Source of the DNA: Gordionus sp. m RMFG-2023
Lineage: Eukaryota; Nematomorpha; Gordioida; Chordodea; Parachordodidae
DNA length: 64,000 bases
Assembly (NCBI RefSeq): GCF_954871325.1
Contig: NC_088776.1
Span: 21,619,508-21,683,507, forward strand
Reading direction: 5' to 3'
Each line of letters begins with the position of its first letter. The first letter of the stretch is position 1. Made by a program: the position numbers and the translations under genes. The notes beneath the pieces are model-generated. The model was not told the DNA's origin. It did no database searches and worked only from the letters and a program-made list of their open reading frames with translations. This document shows, in pieces, positions 43,176 through 56,259 of this stretch.

Positions 43176-43501
43176 TGTCGTACGTTTACATTATATATTT
43201 TTTTTTACATTAGATATAATTGTAGTTATAAATATATATAGTATATATTATAACACGTCACTCATAATCACGTGTTTTTTTTATGTAATTTTGTAGTTAT
43301 ATTTGAAATGATTTTATTCATTTTATTTTTTTATGAAATGATATTATTATTGATATTATCGAAAATAAATTTGTTTTTTCTTTTAGAAGTGTTGGGTTAG
43401 TCTCTAGGATTTGTTTTTATTTTAGAAGCGTTGAGTAGGTTTCGAGGATTTGTTTAGGTAGATTTTGTTTTTGTTTTAGTTTGTTTGTTAAGGTTTTTTT
43501 A
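43176..43501 (+). repeat. 3' LTR of the short LTR element
   Basis: Direct repeat of 41714-42045 with small indels. Confidence 0.83.
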
Positions 43502-43857
43502 CATATAAGTCGTTTTTTCTTAATTATCTTTATTCCACATTAGTAAACTTTTTAAGTTGCCGTTCAAGTTATTTTTTAGCACATAATTACACATATTCCG
43601 CATACACCACTCCACAGTAAATTCAGACTTAAAGTAATTGTATTATACTCCTTGAAATAAAAATTGTTTCAAAGGTGACCCTTCTCTCGGCAATTAAAAA
43701 TATCACAGATAAAGCAAAAAATTTTTAACAAAAATCTAGTGGCGATTGTGTTTTTTTGAATAGATAAGATATCGTTTCAAATAATATTCGGTATTTCTGA
43801 AACAAACATAACTATTTAAAGAAGTAGTGGATTTATCAGTTTCATAGATATCCAGTA

Positions 43858-45372
43858 GTACTGTAAACGTTACTTTAAAACAGAAATGTGTTATTCATTA
43901 CATGTTACGTTTGAAAAAAGAAATGCAATACCGTTATTCGTTTCTTTGTGAAGAAAGGAATGCGTTACTCGTTACTTAAAAAAATAAATATGATATAAAA
44001 ATTTTCCTTTTATTTATTTTTTCCACCATAGATAATAAAAATAAAATTATAAAAAAATAGGTATAATTTTTTCTTTATTTTTAACAATTGATTTTCAAAA
44101 TTTTGATCAGAACAAGCGCGCTTACACCTATAACTGGCGCAGAGGATGGGAGGGTTTATTATATTTGATAAATAACAATTTTAATTGGGGTAAAAAATTT
44201 TAAAGAATGATCTTGTTCATTTTCACAAGAATCTTCATTCAGATCCTTATCAATTTTTTTTTATCTTTATCAGAATTTAACCTGAATTCATATATCGAGG
44301 TTGAAATATTTGAATTAGGGAATGATCTACACTTGCAAAGTGTAAACATAGTGTCCTTAATTAATGGTGTAGAAAATGTTTCATACTATCTTCATCTAAA
44401 GAAATAGGTGCTATTGACACATATTCTTTATAAAATAAGTTATAATATTAGCAGAGTTGTTAAAAGATACAATTTGGCAATAACATTTCTATTATACTTT
44501 TATATAGGGTTCGCACTTGTTTAGAAACAGAAACTCTTATTATGAGAGCACAAAATACGCAAACAACATTTTTACATTTTGTTCTCATTCAATTCGAACA
44601 TAATATAACAAAAAGTCAATACTCCTATTTTTATCGTTTAGACAAATTCTCATTTAAAACATTATTAAAAAATTAATAAAATTATTGTAACAAATTGTAA
44701 ATAAATTTCTTTTTCAAGTAATTTTGTGAATCAACGGTAGTTTTTAAAAATTAATGGGTATCACGGCTAAGCAATGATTTATATATTCCTCTAAATGATG
44801 AAAATATCCCTTAGAATCTTAAACTAATATCTATAAAATTAAATGGATAAAAGTAATATTTAATGAATATTTATAAATTTTCTATATATAAGTTTTATTA
44901 TTCTATATATTTTTTTTATCTAAAAATAGATACCTCTAAAATAGTATCTAATAGATACTTGTTTTAAAAGTATAACTAAGTACCACATTTTTGTAACTAG
45001 ATACAATATTAACCATTCTGAATATTAGAAAATATAAATTTATATATTTTGATTTATTCAATATTAATTTGAACAATCCTGCCTGGCTATAATATTTAAC
45101 AACAAAAATGTAATAAATAAATTTAATGAATAACTGGTTGTTGATATGAATTAAAAAATCGGCTTAAATTATTTAATAAATGTTTTATATAATAAAATAA
45201 AAAATATTTTTTTCATATTTTTTAAGAAAAAGCTTAAAGTAACGAGTAACGTTTTGCACCGTTGCTCAAAAAATAGAAACGTGTTTCTCTTTATTCGTTA
45301 TTAAAACAAGTATAGAATTGCATTTCTTTTCTTCAGAAAAGTAACGGCGTTACTTTCATCGATGTTACTGGT
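43858..45372. mobile_element. Possible hAT-like element with GTAACG-type subterminal repeats
   Basis: Both ends are rich in CGTTAC/GTAACG motifs in inverted orientation (43865-43985; 45225-45370). TCCAGTA flanks both sides (43851-43857 and 45374-45380), a possible 7-8-base TSD. Exact ends are uncertain and there is no transposase. Confidence 0.45.
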
Positions 45373-45380
45373 GTCCAGTA

Positions 45381-46958
45381 TGCATACCACACTTTTCACC
45401 TAAATTAATGTTTAAATTAAAAATCTCAAGAAGATAAACTTATTAATAAAGCCAGACTTCTCTGGAAATAGATAAGAAATCAAACGATTTTGGCTGTTTT
45501 CAGTAAACAATTAATATTAGAATTTCTATTTATTATTTATATACCTAGCAATATTATACTGTTCCTTATAAAAAATATCATTTTTGGTAATTACTTTATA
45601 TTATTCACGCTTGAATAATTTGGTAATTAAGGGGCGAAAGAAAACGTTAATATCCAAAGTAAAGGGGTTAAGAAAGTCAGTTTTTGTAATTATATTCGGT
45701 GTGCCCATTAAAATAGAAAGCCCAGGCGAATGTAAGTGGTTAACTGTATTGAGATAATAAACTGGAAAAACGGTTTAACTGATTAGGCCCAAAAAGACTA
45801 TACTTTTGCATCTGTTTCTGGGTTATTAGATATTGTAACATTAATAAAATAAGATCATAGGTTAAAGAAAATTGTCGGGATTACATTGTACGATTTAAGA
45901 GTAAAAACAAACACATCCTATTTTTATATTTTGATAAATTATCGTGCTTTTTATTTATAAATATTTGTTACGCCTTTTATTTTTCCTATAAAGTGACAAA
46001 ATTTTATGTTTATATGTTATTAAATATTTTGACTTCTCCATCTATTTTACCTGTTTTGCCGATGAAATTCTACCCAGTACTGATGTCCCGATACTTCTTA
46101 AATAAATAATCTCAATACACATTTAGAAATTTGCTAATTTTATCTATAAAACCAAAGGAAATGAGTATAAAAAATCATCGATTAAGTGCATGTTTATCTT
46201 GATCGCTAATATAAAATATTAATATCAGATGTTGAAAGTAAAAGGGCTAGAAAATAGTAAACATCTTATTCAAACTTGCTATTAAATTGTAGCACTTAAT
46301 GAGTGTATAATAGACAGTTCATTTCCTTCCATTTCAACCCAGAATAATTATGCAGACCCTGATGACGGTTTTTACTTTTTTTGCAAATGAAAGAAAATGA
46401 TAAAAGTAAAAAATATGGCATACAATGACAATACAAAGCAAGATCGATTAATAGGTACCATTGTGAATTATTTCAATCATATAGAACAGATTAAGTTACT
46501 AATATTCATTATACGATAATAAAAATAAACAACAAAAATTTTGGTAAATTTTGTTTAATCTTCTTATTCCTCTCTATTTATCAAAAAATAAGTTTTAAAT
46601 TATTTATTAGATTAGAACAATATATCGGTATTTTCTACTCTGTGTAGAAAATAATAAACTTAATTTTTTCTATATATTAAAGAGTTAGACAATCGCTCAT
46701 GATAATTTATGATTTTGAGTTTCGATCAATCGATTTTATTACACTTCTTTATTATCGACTATCTATATTATAATAAATATTGACATGCAACGGTTATAAT
46801 ATATTATTTTATACATTGCATCTATAAGATAAATTCGTAATTCTAATTGTGGTAGATGCCTATAATATAAAATTCAAAAATTTCGGGGCATAATATTGAA
46901 AATGATTTGATATTGTAAAACATTCCGTTAAAATAAAAGTAGACTTCTGAATATTTAA
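45381..46958. other. AT-rich DNA downstream of the tyrosine-rich gene
   Basis: No recognised gene or repeat. It would include the 3' UTR of the minus-strand gene that ends at 46959; no perfect AATAAA directly after that stop. Confidence 0.5.
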
Positions 46959-48482
46959 TTAATAAGCAGACAAGTATGATGGATAACTATAATTAATAGA
47001 TTTATAACCCACGTTAGGATAAAAATTATAATTGGAATCAAGATATTCATTAAAATAAGGGTAAACAGAATTTGAAGTGAAAGTGTTCAAAGTACTTTCA
47101 GCATTTGAAGTAATTCTATCGGCCACATTGTAAACGTCTTTAACTGAGTAGACATCATCATACAGTCTGGGAGAATACAAGCCTCCTCTTGGATAAAAAT
47201 AAGAGTCATTATCATTCGTGTAAGTTCGCACGTAACTGGAAGTCGGCGTATAATAGGAAGACGAATAATAAGGAGTTGAATAGTTATTGTATGTTCTATG
47301 ATATGGATAATAACGATAGTCATTATAATAATAATATGGATCATACAAATTGCGAGCTTTGGGATAAGAATAATTGGTAGAAGATAAATATGAACTTACC
47401 GGTTTGTAATTAAAATCAGTGAAGCTGCTATTGAAATTATCCAAGTTAGTCTCATATAAAGATCTAGTAATAGGACTATGTCCTGTTTTATCTGAAAGAG
47501 TTTTAATGAAGTCAGTGGTAGGTGTTGACGAGCGCGATTCAGAACCTGCACTTTTAGATGAGGCTCCATAATTTGTATTAAATTCATCGATACATTTTTG
47601 ACTGGTATTAATCTTTTTCGTATCAGTACGTGGAGTTGAACTGAATTTACCAGGATAATAATTATCCATTGAAAAATAATTTTCAGCTTTCTTCTCTCGA
47701 GTACTATAGTTGGGAACTTTAACAGGTGATTTGAATGATCGATCTCTTTTAATTGTGTCACGGGATTTTGGTGTCGTGCTATAATCTCGAGGTGGCTCAT
47801 AATTACTTTCTATTTTTCTTTGTCTAGGCACAATATCACTGCTGGTAAGATCTTTACTTCTTCTGTTACTTGAAATATTGGTTGTTGGTGTTTCCTTTTT
47901 TTTATTCTCATATGAATCATTTGAAAACTCGCTACTTAATTTTCTTTCAATTTTTCTAATACGTATATGTTTTTCCATATCCTTACTTGCTTTGCGTTCT
48001 CTCAAAGTGGGCTGTTCGGGTTGTAGTGAAAAATCTTCATTTCCACCTGATTTTCGACTAAAAGTTTCTTTTGCTACACTGACTTCCTTTTCCTCTTTGG
48101 CAATTGGCTCTTCAATTTTTTGCAAATCTTGATTATCATCATTTTTGTCAATTGGTTCTTGTTCATCATTCGTTTTTTCTTCGATTTCTTCAAATCGAAT
48201 TTGTTTATCGCGAGACTTTTCTTTACTGTGAACTCTTTCCTCTAGGGGTGGTGATTCTTCATGTATTTCCGCGGAATCTTCTAGATTTTCGTAATATTGC
48301 TGGGATGCCCTACGTACTTCTTTTTCTATCAGGGCTGTTTTATCGTCCTCAAGGTAAGTTGGATATTTATTTTCACCTTCTTCATTACTCTCAGCAACGG
48401 GTTCTTCGTTAGGCAAGATTTCTTTCTCAATTTCATCTTCAGGTTTAACATCGGATTCAAGGGTTGTATCGTTTTCGGACAT
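46959..48482 (-). CDS. Unrecognised disordered protein with tyrosine-rich C-terminal tail
   Basis: 507 residues, one uninterrupted frame from an ATG with A-rich context. Residues 1-170 are very acidic (Glu/Asp/Lys, for example DKNDDNQDLQKIEEPIAKEE). Residues 170-330 are basic and Ser/Thr-rich with short RS- and RK-type clusters and SPxK/TPxS sites. From about 350 on the protein is Tyr/Ser/Asn-rich (YDPYYYYNDYRYYPYHRTY; YSTPYYSSSYYTP), ending YPSYLSAY. No signal peptide or membrane segment. The tail looks like prion-like low-complexity domains that drive condensates, or like structural or adhesive proteins; I cannot choose. Length and the lack of stops in so AT-rich a genome make it a real gene. 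It is not a transposon protein I know. Confidence 0.8.
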   Translation of the reverse strand: MSENDTTLESDVKPEDEIEKEILPNEEPVAESNEEGENKYPTYLEDDKTALIEKEVRRASQQYYENLEDSAEIHEESPPLEERVHSKEKSRDKQIRFEEIEEKTNDEQEPIDKNDDNQDLQKIEEPIAKEEKEVSVAKETFSRKSGGNEDFSLQPEQPTLRERKASKDMEKHIRIRKIERKLSSEFSNDSYENKKKETPTTNISSNRRSKDLTSSDIVPRQRKIESNYEPPRDYSTTPKSRDTIKRDRSFKSPVKVPNYSTREKKAENYFSMDNYYPGKFSSTPRTDTKKINTSQKCIDEFNTNYGASSKSAGSESRSSTPTTDFIKTLSDKTGHSPITRSLYETNLDNFNSSFTDFNYKPVSSYLSSTNYSYPKARNLYDPYYYYNDYRYYPYHRTYNNYSTPYYSSSYYTPTSSYVRTYTNDNDSYFYPRGGLYSPRLYDDVYSVKDVYNVADRITSNAESTLNTFTSNSVYPYFNEYLDSNYNFYPNVGYKSINYSYPSYLSAY

Positions 48483-48530
48483 TTTATATTCGTTCTAAAA
48501 AATTATACAATTTTTATTAAAATAATTTAA

Positions 48531-51369
48531 TTGATATCCAAATTTTCAAGTGTATATATATTGAATAACAATTTATCAATTAAATAAGACTATAAATATC
48601 ATTAGGTGATTCAAATAATAATAATGATTTTGAAAAAATTAAAACATTTGTTCAGAAATCAAAATTTAACATTGGCCTTGAACTCTAAAACAAATTTTAT
48701 TTATAATTATTTTTTGTGATTAGCCATGATTTGTGTCCAAATTTAATATCCTCGTATTTAACTTATATTTTCATATTAGATACATGATAAAATCATATAT
48801 TTGGCATTCTTATATTGCGCGTGTCATAGTTCATAAATAATATATTTGATATAAAAATAAGAAACCTTTTTTTTTATAAATTACGAAAAAGAAAATCGAC
48901 CAAAAAAATCAATAATAAATATAAATATTTAGGGAAAATCACAGATAAATATTAAATGAATTAAGGCTAATGGTCCAAATTTTGTTGGAATCGAATAGCA
49001 ATTTTTTATCCAAAAAAATATTGAATTTTAATAATTATCTTGCCAAACCAACTTAGTAAAATATTTAAATTGTACAATATTTTCATCAAAATTTAATTTC
49101 TAATAAGCTAAATATGTTATAAATGAAATTATTATTTATTATAATTGAACTCATATTATTTTTATTGTTATTGATTATATTTAGAAGATCGGCTGGGCGA
49201 ACCACCTATTTTTTTAATAATCAAATACAGATTGTTTAATTAGTTTAAGAAAGTAGGAAATTGTTTATTTACTTAATTATAATGATATAAATGATCAGAT
49301 TTTTTTTAAAAAAAATTTTTTATTGTAAGAGGGAGCGGTGCTCGAACCGGCTTAAACGGGTTTTTCTTGACATGTAAATTTCTTTACACGGGCTTAAAAA
49401 TTTGCCCTAATTTAGCCACTTTCGAATTCTGGCCCGTAAAATATTTTACACAATTTTTGTAGTTTACGAAGTAAGGCGATCAAAAAATCAATTAAATATA
49501 TTGGCATATTAAATATATGTATAATAAATATATCGAAAATAAATTTGTTTGCCAAATATTTGCATATAATGTCATTAATATCGTTAAAACAAAAATGATA
49601 TTATATCATGTTGTTAATTGAAACATATAATGCAACTGTTTTTAATAAAAAAATTTAAAAATATATGATGACTTAACCGTCATAGGTGGAAAAACTCCCT
49701 TATGACAAATAATTTTGAGTAAGGTGAACAATTTACCCAAAATTTTATACAACTATATGTCTAAATATTAAAATTTGTGGAACCTTCCTTTAATCATATG
49801 ATACAATAATTTTTAAAAAAATGCAAATTTGAGAATTTTATTAATTCAATATTGAATGTAATTTTATAATTTTTATAACAAAACATCAACTAAGCAAAAT
49901 GTATAACATCAAATATGCATATTTTAGAAAGAAATTTACAGCAATATGCTATTGTCTTTACATATAAATTTGGAAAACATTACTTTCAGAGATAAAAAAA
50001 ATAAATCACATTATTGATCAAAAAATAAAAAAATATTTTTTCAATTCATAATAGTTTGCCATATACAAAGTGATAAAAAATCTGGATTTCAAAAATAATT
50101 TACCTTAGTACGAAGGTGGGGTCTATTTTATCCCAGCTTGACAAATTTCAAATTTTTCAAAAACCATCAAATTAATCATCATATGGTAGATATATAAATA
50201 TACATTATTACAAAATATTCAACTACTCTAAAACTCAGGTCAAAATATTTTATCGTTGTATTGCCTAGATTATAAAATTCTTTGTTCTGAAGGGTCAATT
50301 GTATTTTATATATTAATTCTATATTTAGTGAAAATAAATTTAAGAGGGGGATCAATAGAAATATATAAAGCCCGACTCGGGTAATGCCCCGTAGGAATTT
50401 TTTTAGGAGAATGTAAAATGTATTTTATAAAAAATATAGGTAAAGTTGCATTTTTTGAAGAAAAAATTTTACATAGGTTTTTATTGCTTTTATTCAAAAC
50501 GAATACGAATCGAATAGTGCATTATTCTTATTCGATTAGTTTAAAGGAATCTATTAATTTACTATTCGTATTTATAATAAGATTTAATATTTGTATTCGA
50601 TTCAAATAATTTCGTTTTTAAATATTGACAGAATTTTTAATTTTTTTTATTGCACATTCAGAAAATCTGATAATTATTAACATGTGATCAGTTATTAACG
50701 AAATTATGCATATTCATTTATTTTATAATTTCAAACCAATTTTTAAGGCGAAGAGTTTTTCTTATTGTTTCTCTTAATAAGACATGAGATATGATAGAAA
50801 ATTAGTTCCAACCAAAAACGCCTTCCACCAACAGTTGATGTGTATTTTTCATAAAACTCATCATTTTTGATAAGTTAAATAGAAATGACAATTAAAATTT
50901 TATCAAAAATAAAATTATTCGAAGAATTGAAACGGAATAAGTTTTTAAATATATAAATTATTCAAATAATTCGTCGAATATTCAAATTATTCATTAATCA
51001 AATAATTAGAACGAATCGCATATTCTATCTTTTTTACCTTCTTAAATTTATATGAATATTTTATAAATAATAAAGCTTCCCTGCTATCCTAAAAATAAAA
51101 TATACTGTGTTCTAATTGAACTGATATCCATTTTGTTTTAGCAATAAATCTATCAATTCTAAAAATAATTCAATAATGTTTTATAGGTTGTGAGAGGGAT
51201 AAATTATAATGTTATTCAAATATCAAATTCTACCAACAGGGACAAATTATGCACATTCAAAATTGGATAAGCAAAATTAACTTTCATGTAAAAATTCATT
51301 TTTTTATTAAACTTTACATTCGACAAAAACATGAAAACATCAGCATTTAAAATTAATTTGAGTCATATT
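48531..51369. other. Long AT-rich intergenic stretch
   Basis: Contains a possible hAT-like subterminal cluster of ATTCGAAT/CGAATA motifs (about 50500-51030) and isolated GC islets near 49335-49440 and 50350-50390. No supported gene. Confidence 0.5.
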
Positions 51370-51991
51370 GTAACTTATTTTTTTTTCATTGAAACTGCAA
51401 CGTACACCCTATAATTTTACAGATTTATCGATGAAGTTATTATAAACAGATTCTTATCCGCGAACCATATGAAATGAACTAATCTCTGAGGGTATGTATT
51501 TATGTAGAAATTGTTTGGTACATACCAGAAAAGCAATATTATTCTCATCGATTAGGTCCTGGGCTTGTTTCTTTTAAAAAATTTCATCTGCAACTCTTTG
51601 TGGATAATCCAATGCAGTGAAGTTTGCGAAATACCCTCAGGATACATGACAAATTATTCTGTGGGTATTAATTGATCTTGACTGAATACGAGTGGTGTTT
51701 CAGCAGGATCAACATTTTCCACAATAGTACCTGCTGTGCGTGGTCTGCCAACCATAATGTTTTCCTGCTGATCAGGTGCATCAATCTATTCAAGGCTGTG
51801 ATAGACCAGTTTCTATTAGGAAATTCCTTCAAAGCCCCGTAATGTTTTTCTTGTTTAATTTTAATTGAACACAAGACATCTTTACTGAAGATCCTTTTTT
51901 TATTATCGTCTGATAGGACGTAAAGTTTAATTTTAAAAAAGTAAAAAAATGAATTTTTACAAGTTGAAAAGTTAGAATTTTGTTTGTCCAA
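51370..51991 (-). pseudogene. Mariner/Tc1-like transposase relic
   Basis: Minus-strand text: KRIFSKDVLCSIKIKQEKH ... LKEFPNRNWSITALNRLMH, then GRPRTAGTIVENV, GISQTSLHWIIHKELQMK, AQDLIDENN and WFADKNLFIITSS...NYRVYVAVSMKKK. These follow an invertebrate Tc1/mariner-like family in order: helix-turn-helix KEFPxKNWS, GRPRTART, ISQSSVHRIIHKDLQLK and FTDEKxF catalytic block. Several breaks; one catalytic Asp is in an A-D-K context. Terminal repeats not found. Confidence 0.6.
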
Positions 51992-52171
51992 CTAATGTGC
52001 ATAAATTTGGACTCTGTTTATGGTATTTTTGGAAATTTGCAGAAAACATTGATAATTTATCCCTCCCTCCATCATTAAAATTTTATTGAATTATTCCTAG
52101 AATTGAAAGAGTTATTGCTAAAATAATGGTAATAGTTCAAACACAGTGTATAATTTATAGGTTAAAATATG

Positions 52172-52749
52172 CAGCGTCTACATGACAAAATTTTCACTGG
52201 ATGCAAACCTCCTTCAAAAACCTTTGCCTACCCCCTAAAAAATTTCGCCGCCTTCGGCGGCGGTGTCTGTCTATTATTATTTTCACCTTTTTAATTTATT
52301 GATACTCTTTTTAGTTAATTTATCTAGGATAACTTAAATTAATCCATCTCTACTACCAACTATCAATATTTTGTGAATATACAGAATTTATTTTTTAGAT
52401 AATGAATTCAATTAAAACCTCCATTATATACAATGAATTAATTATTATGACATTATGAGCTTGCTGAAATATCAACCTTTTAAATTACATTTAAAAGGAT
52501 AGCAGAAAGTTTTATTTGGGAAACAATGTGTACGATTGTTGTCAATATATAGATTTGGTCGATGAATTGTATTATAATAATTCTATAATAAAAGTATTAA
52601 TTTTTACAGCAATAAATTTTGGATCTCAAAATTTAATAGATAAGCCCCCAAAAAATTTATCCTACCCCCATTAAAGCAGCCTATCCCCTACCCCTCTCAA
52701 AAAAATAGGATGCAAACTGTTCCTACCCCTCCCGCTCATGTAGACGCTG
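52172..52749. mobile_element. hAT MITE, family A, copy 2
   Basis: CAGCGTCTACATGA at both ends (inverted), with a perfect 8-base TSD AAAATATG at 52164-52171 and 52750-52757. 578 bases, no coding sequence. It contains the palindrome GCCGCCTTCGGCGGC near 52248-52262 and C-rich tracts (CCTACCCC) near both ends. This copy fixes the family's ends. Confidence 0.88.
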
Positions 52750-52757
52750 AAAATATG

Positions 52758-53532
52758 ATAAATTTAAATTCTACTTTCAATCCCCTTGACTTTTGTAAAA
52801 ATATTGAAATAATTTCTCTAAAAAATTTGTGTTCGATTTGATCAATATTTATATACCTAATGAAGATTTTTGACCGAAAATAGTTTTGACTCTTTGATAA
52901 AACCTTTGTACATGTCGTAATAGGTAGTGATAAGGTTATAAATATGTGGTCTTCTAGTAACCTGGAAATATTAATTTTATTGAAATCAGAAAATTGCTTG
53001 TGTTTATCTTATCTCTTTTCACATTTAATAACAAACGTTAGCTTCTTCATAGAAATTGTCTATATTATAAAATTGAGATAATTTTTCTACCATTTCATAA
53101 AACTCATTCCCTGAATTTAACATTTGATGGGAAGGCAATTAAATTACTAAAAATCCATAATTTTTTAGTATTTTCACCGAATTTTAATTCGAATGATACA
53201 ATTAAAATTTCTAAATATGGAATAAAAATACTTTATTCCACATGAGAAACTAGATGATTAGATATAATTTTTCATGCGATGCCAATCTCTTTTAATTTCC
53301 TCCCTCATCAGCGAATTGCTTTGCTTGTAAAAACAATTTAATAATACTATTAGAAAATTTCAATTGTTTTTCAATTTAATTTTTAAGATATCTTTATGCC
53401 CCTTAACCTCAATAACATTAAGGTTGTTATCTTGAATTAAAAACTTATAGATAAACTAGAAACTTTCAAATAACTAAAAATCATCATAAATAATATTTGT
53501 TGCTTATAAAGAGATAATGTGAAATCTTTCCC
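52758..53532. other. AT-rich DNA, nothing recognised
   Basis: No coding or repeat signal seen. Confidence 0.5.
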
Positions 53533-54168
53533 CAGGGGTGGGTATTCTCTCACTGGACATTATCTCCTCCGAGCAATACTGCCCAGTCGAACTGAACACT
53601 CTTATAATGGCAAAATCTAAATACCTGGAGGGACCTCAAAACCAAATTTATAAATCCAGACCGTGCTTGAGAATATAATTTGAACCAATATCGGACTTAA
53701 AAATAACCGTCAGTTTTAACCCATAGCGGACCTGAAAATTAAAATAGGTGCTTCTGAAAGTTTCTATATACATTCATTATACACAATATAATTGGTCATT
53801 TTATATCAGAGACTTTTCGGTCAGGATATACGGCCAGGACTGCAGAATTTTTTTTAAAATAATCCCAGGCCGGGCAATAAAAAAATTTTCCCATAAATTC
53901 TGGCCGGCCCAGATTGAAAATTTAAATCACATGAAATAAAATTTATTTAAAAATTGTTGTATAATTGAATAATATATCACATTCATTCACTTCTCATATT
54001 TCCGGTATCATTTCAAAACTATTTAATAAAAATAAAATATATACCCTGACTGGACCGATAATTTTAATTTTTTTTTAAATCCGGGCCGGGGACAAAAATT
54101 AAAATATCCTGGCAGAGCTGAATTTTTTTTTACAAATCCAGACTAGGCCATGCAATTGGTATACCCTG
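53533..54168. mobile_element. Possible hAT-like MITE rich in GGCC islets
   Basis: Left CAGGGGTGGGTATTC and right end (inward) CAGGGTATACC are compatible with hAT ends, but flanks TCTTTCCC and TCTACGTC do not form a good TSD. The interior has several CCAGGCCGGGC/CCGGGCCGGGG islets separated by T/A runs. Confidence 0.35.
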
Positions 54169-55735
54169 TCTACGTCCATTATTTTCTTTTAAAATCACTA
54201 AAGCGTAATTTATCAAAACTGGCACTTTCCATATACCATCTCAGGTGTTCTTCCCCTGGTTATTATTTCTGAGGTTTTCCAATGATATTTTTATGGGGTC
54301 TTCTTTTCTTCACATCCTCTTTCAAAGTATTAATATTATTTATTAAACTTCAAATGTATTAACTACCTCCCTCAATTTAATTAATGCTATAATTTTATAA
54401 CAGGTTTTTTCCACTAGACGATATAAAACACATATAATTTAAGATATCAACTTTATATAAATTATCATGGAAGAATAGTTATCTATTTTGCCCAGCTGTA
54501 ATTTAATTTTTAAAATTCCGCAAATCAATAAGCCTAGTGCCGCCTTCTTATGACCATTCGAATATCATTATAATTGTCACATTTTATTTGGTTTATAAGT
54601 TATTCTATGAAATTACTCAAAAATACAAGAGTGGATATTTATTGAGAAAAAAAGAAAACTCGACCATTTTTATTATCTTATTATAATCACATATATAAAG
54701 GAGATATATACATCTCATCGTATTAATAAGCAATAAGTAGATTTTTTGAGTCATGGAATGAGTGTTGATGTTTGACGCTTTTTGGGTAGTAAAATCATTA
54801 CAAGGGGTTTCTCTTCTCCAAATTTTAGCCAAATATTTAAATTTAATTGAAAAAAATTATAAAGTTTAATATAGTCTCTAACTCCAGGCCCGTTTGTATT
54901 CACAAATATAGTCCCCCTTTATTTGTTGTATTAATTAATTTTTTTGTGATTATAACTATGATGTAATGATATTCAGAGAATTCAAAGAGAATTAACATTT
55001 AATGAAAATCAAAATTTTATAAATCCTGTCTATTTAATATTATGATAATATTTTAAACAATATAAACGAAACATGTTTATCTGATTTATTAGTTGTTGAT
55101 TTAGATGTAGTAGAAACTAGAAGTAGCTACTAGATTGTATTATTAAATTCATTCCGATTAGTTGCATTCTATATTAAGTCGTAATTATTATAATTAAATA
55201 TTTTTAACACTCATTATCTTTAAATTATATTCCATGTCTTCGATAGTCACAAGATAATTCCTGCGGCGCATGAAATATCTGGGTTGATAAATTGGCTCAG
55301 CGAAATTTGGCGCATTTTATTAAACAAATTAGAATTTTTAAAATGAAATTGTAAAAACTTTGCGAAAAATTTTCTTTTTTATTCCATATCCCATAGAAAG
55401 AATTTATGTAATATTTTTATTTAAATTATGATAGTGCCCGTAACTAATTCTGGTAAATCAGGCGTATCATTAGCTCATTCGGGTACTGCAGCACCTCCTT
55501 TTAAAAAATAAGCGCCAATTAAAATGAATTGGTTATCTATTTTTCAAAAATTAGCACCCATTTAAATAAAGGCATTATTGATTTTTTTTAAAAAATTATT
55601 ATAAATCTAAGACTTTTCTACTTTTCTTGTGGCGTGACAAATTATTTTATGATAAATTTTCTTATGCTTTTGCCAGTCTAGTATAATATAATAAAAACAA
55701 AGTGGCCTAAATTAAAAAAAAGTGCACTATATTAT
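54169..55735. other. AT-rich DNA, nothing recognised
   Basis: Short open frames only; no recognised domain or repeat. Confidence 0.5.
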
Positions 55736-55743
55736 ATCCTTGT

Positions 55744-56251
55744 CAGCGTTTACATAAGTGGCGAGAGGGTGGGGATTGGGGGGGGGGGGGTGTAAGAGCA
55801 GTTTGCTTCCAAATTTTTTGAAGATGTTAGGTGGTAGGCATCGAAAGGTGTATAGGGTAGGCATCTAGGGGTTAAATTTATTGGGGTGCTATCAATTATA
55901 TTTTGGATGAAATAGAGCAAATATTTTGAATATACATTGATTCTAAACATCGATCATTCATTGCACACAATATAGTCTTAAAATAAAGTTTCCTGCTAAA
56001 CATAAAATTAATTTTTTTAGTATTCTTTATATAATAATTCCCTGATTTATATATTACAATTATATTAATTTCCATAAATGTTGTTATTAATAAATAGTAT
56101 TTGTCAATCATTTAATGTAGCTAAACTAGAAGCTTGATATTTAGGTCATAATAATTTTTTTTTAAAAATAAGTAATTAAAAGTTAGGGGAGGTAGGTATA
56201 GGTTTTAGAGGGGAGTTTATCTCCAGTGAATTTTCTGTCATGCAGACGCTG
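55744..56251. mobile_element. hAT MITE, family A, copy 3
   Basis: Left CAGCGTTTACATAAG; right end (inward) CAGCGTCTGCATGAC. Flanks ATCCTTGT (55736-55743) and ATCCTTGG (56252-56259) match at seven of eight. Inverted relative to copy 2 and shorter (508 bases). A long G run lies near the left end. Confidence 0.78.
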
Positions 56252-56259
56252 ATCCTTGG

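Larger units (their letters stand above)
41714..43501 (+). mobile_element. Short non-autonomous LTR retrotransposon
   Basis: Direct LTRs at 41714-42045 and 43176-43501 start TG (TGTCGTA) and end with a T run plus A, flanked by TSD CATAT (41709-41713, 43502-43506). A purine-rich tract (ATAAAGGGGTGGCA) precedes the 3' LTR. The 1.1-kb interior carries a gag-like frame with one zinc knuckle and nothing recognisable from pol, so it depends on another element. The LTRs differ by several changes and indels, so it is older than the Ty3 element at 15132. Confidence 0.85.
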
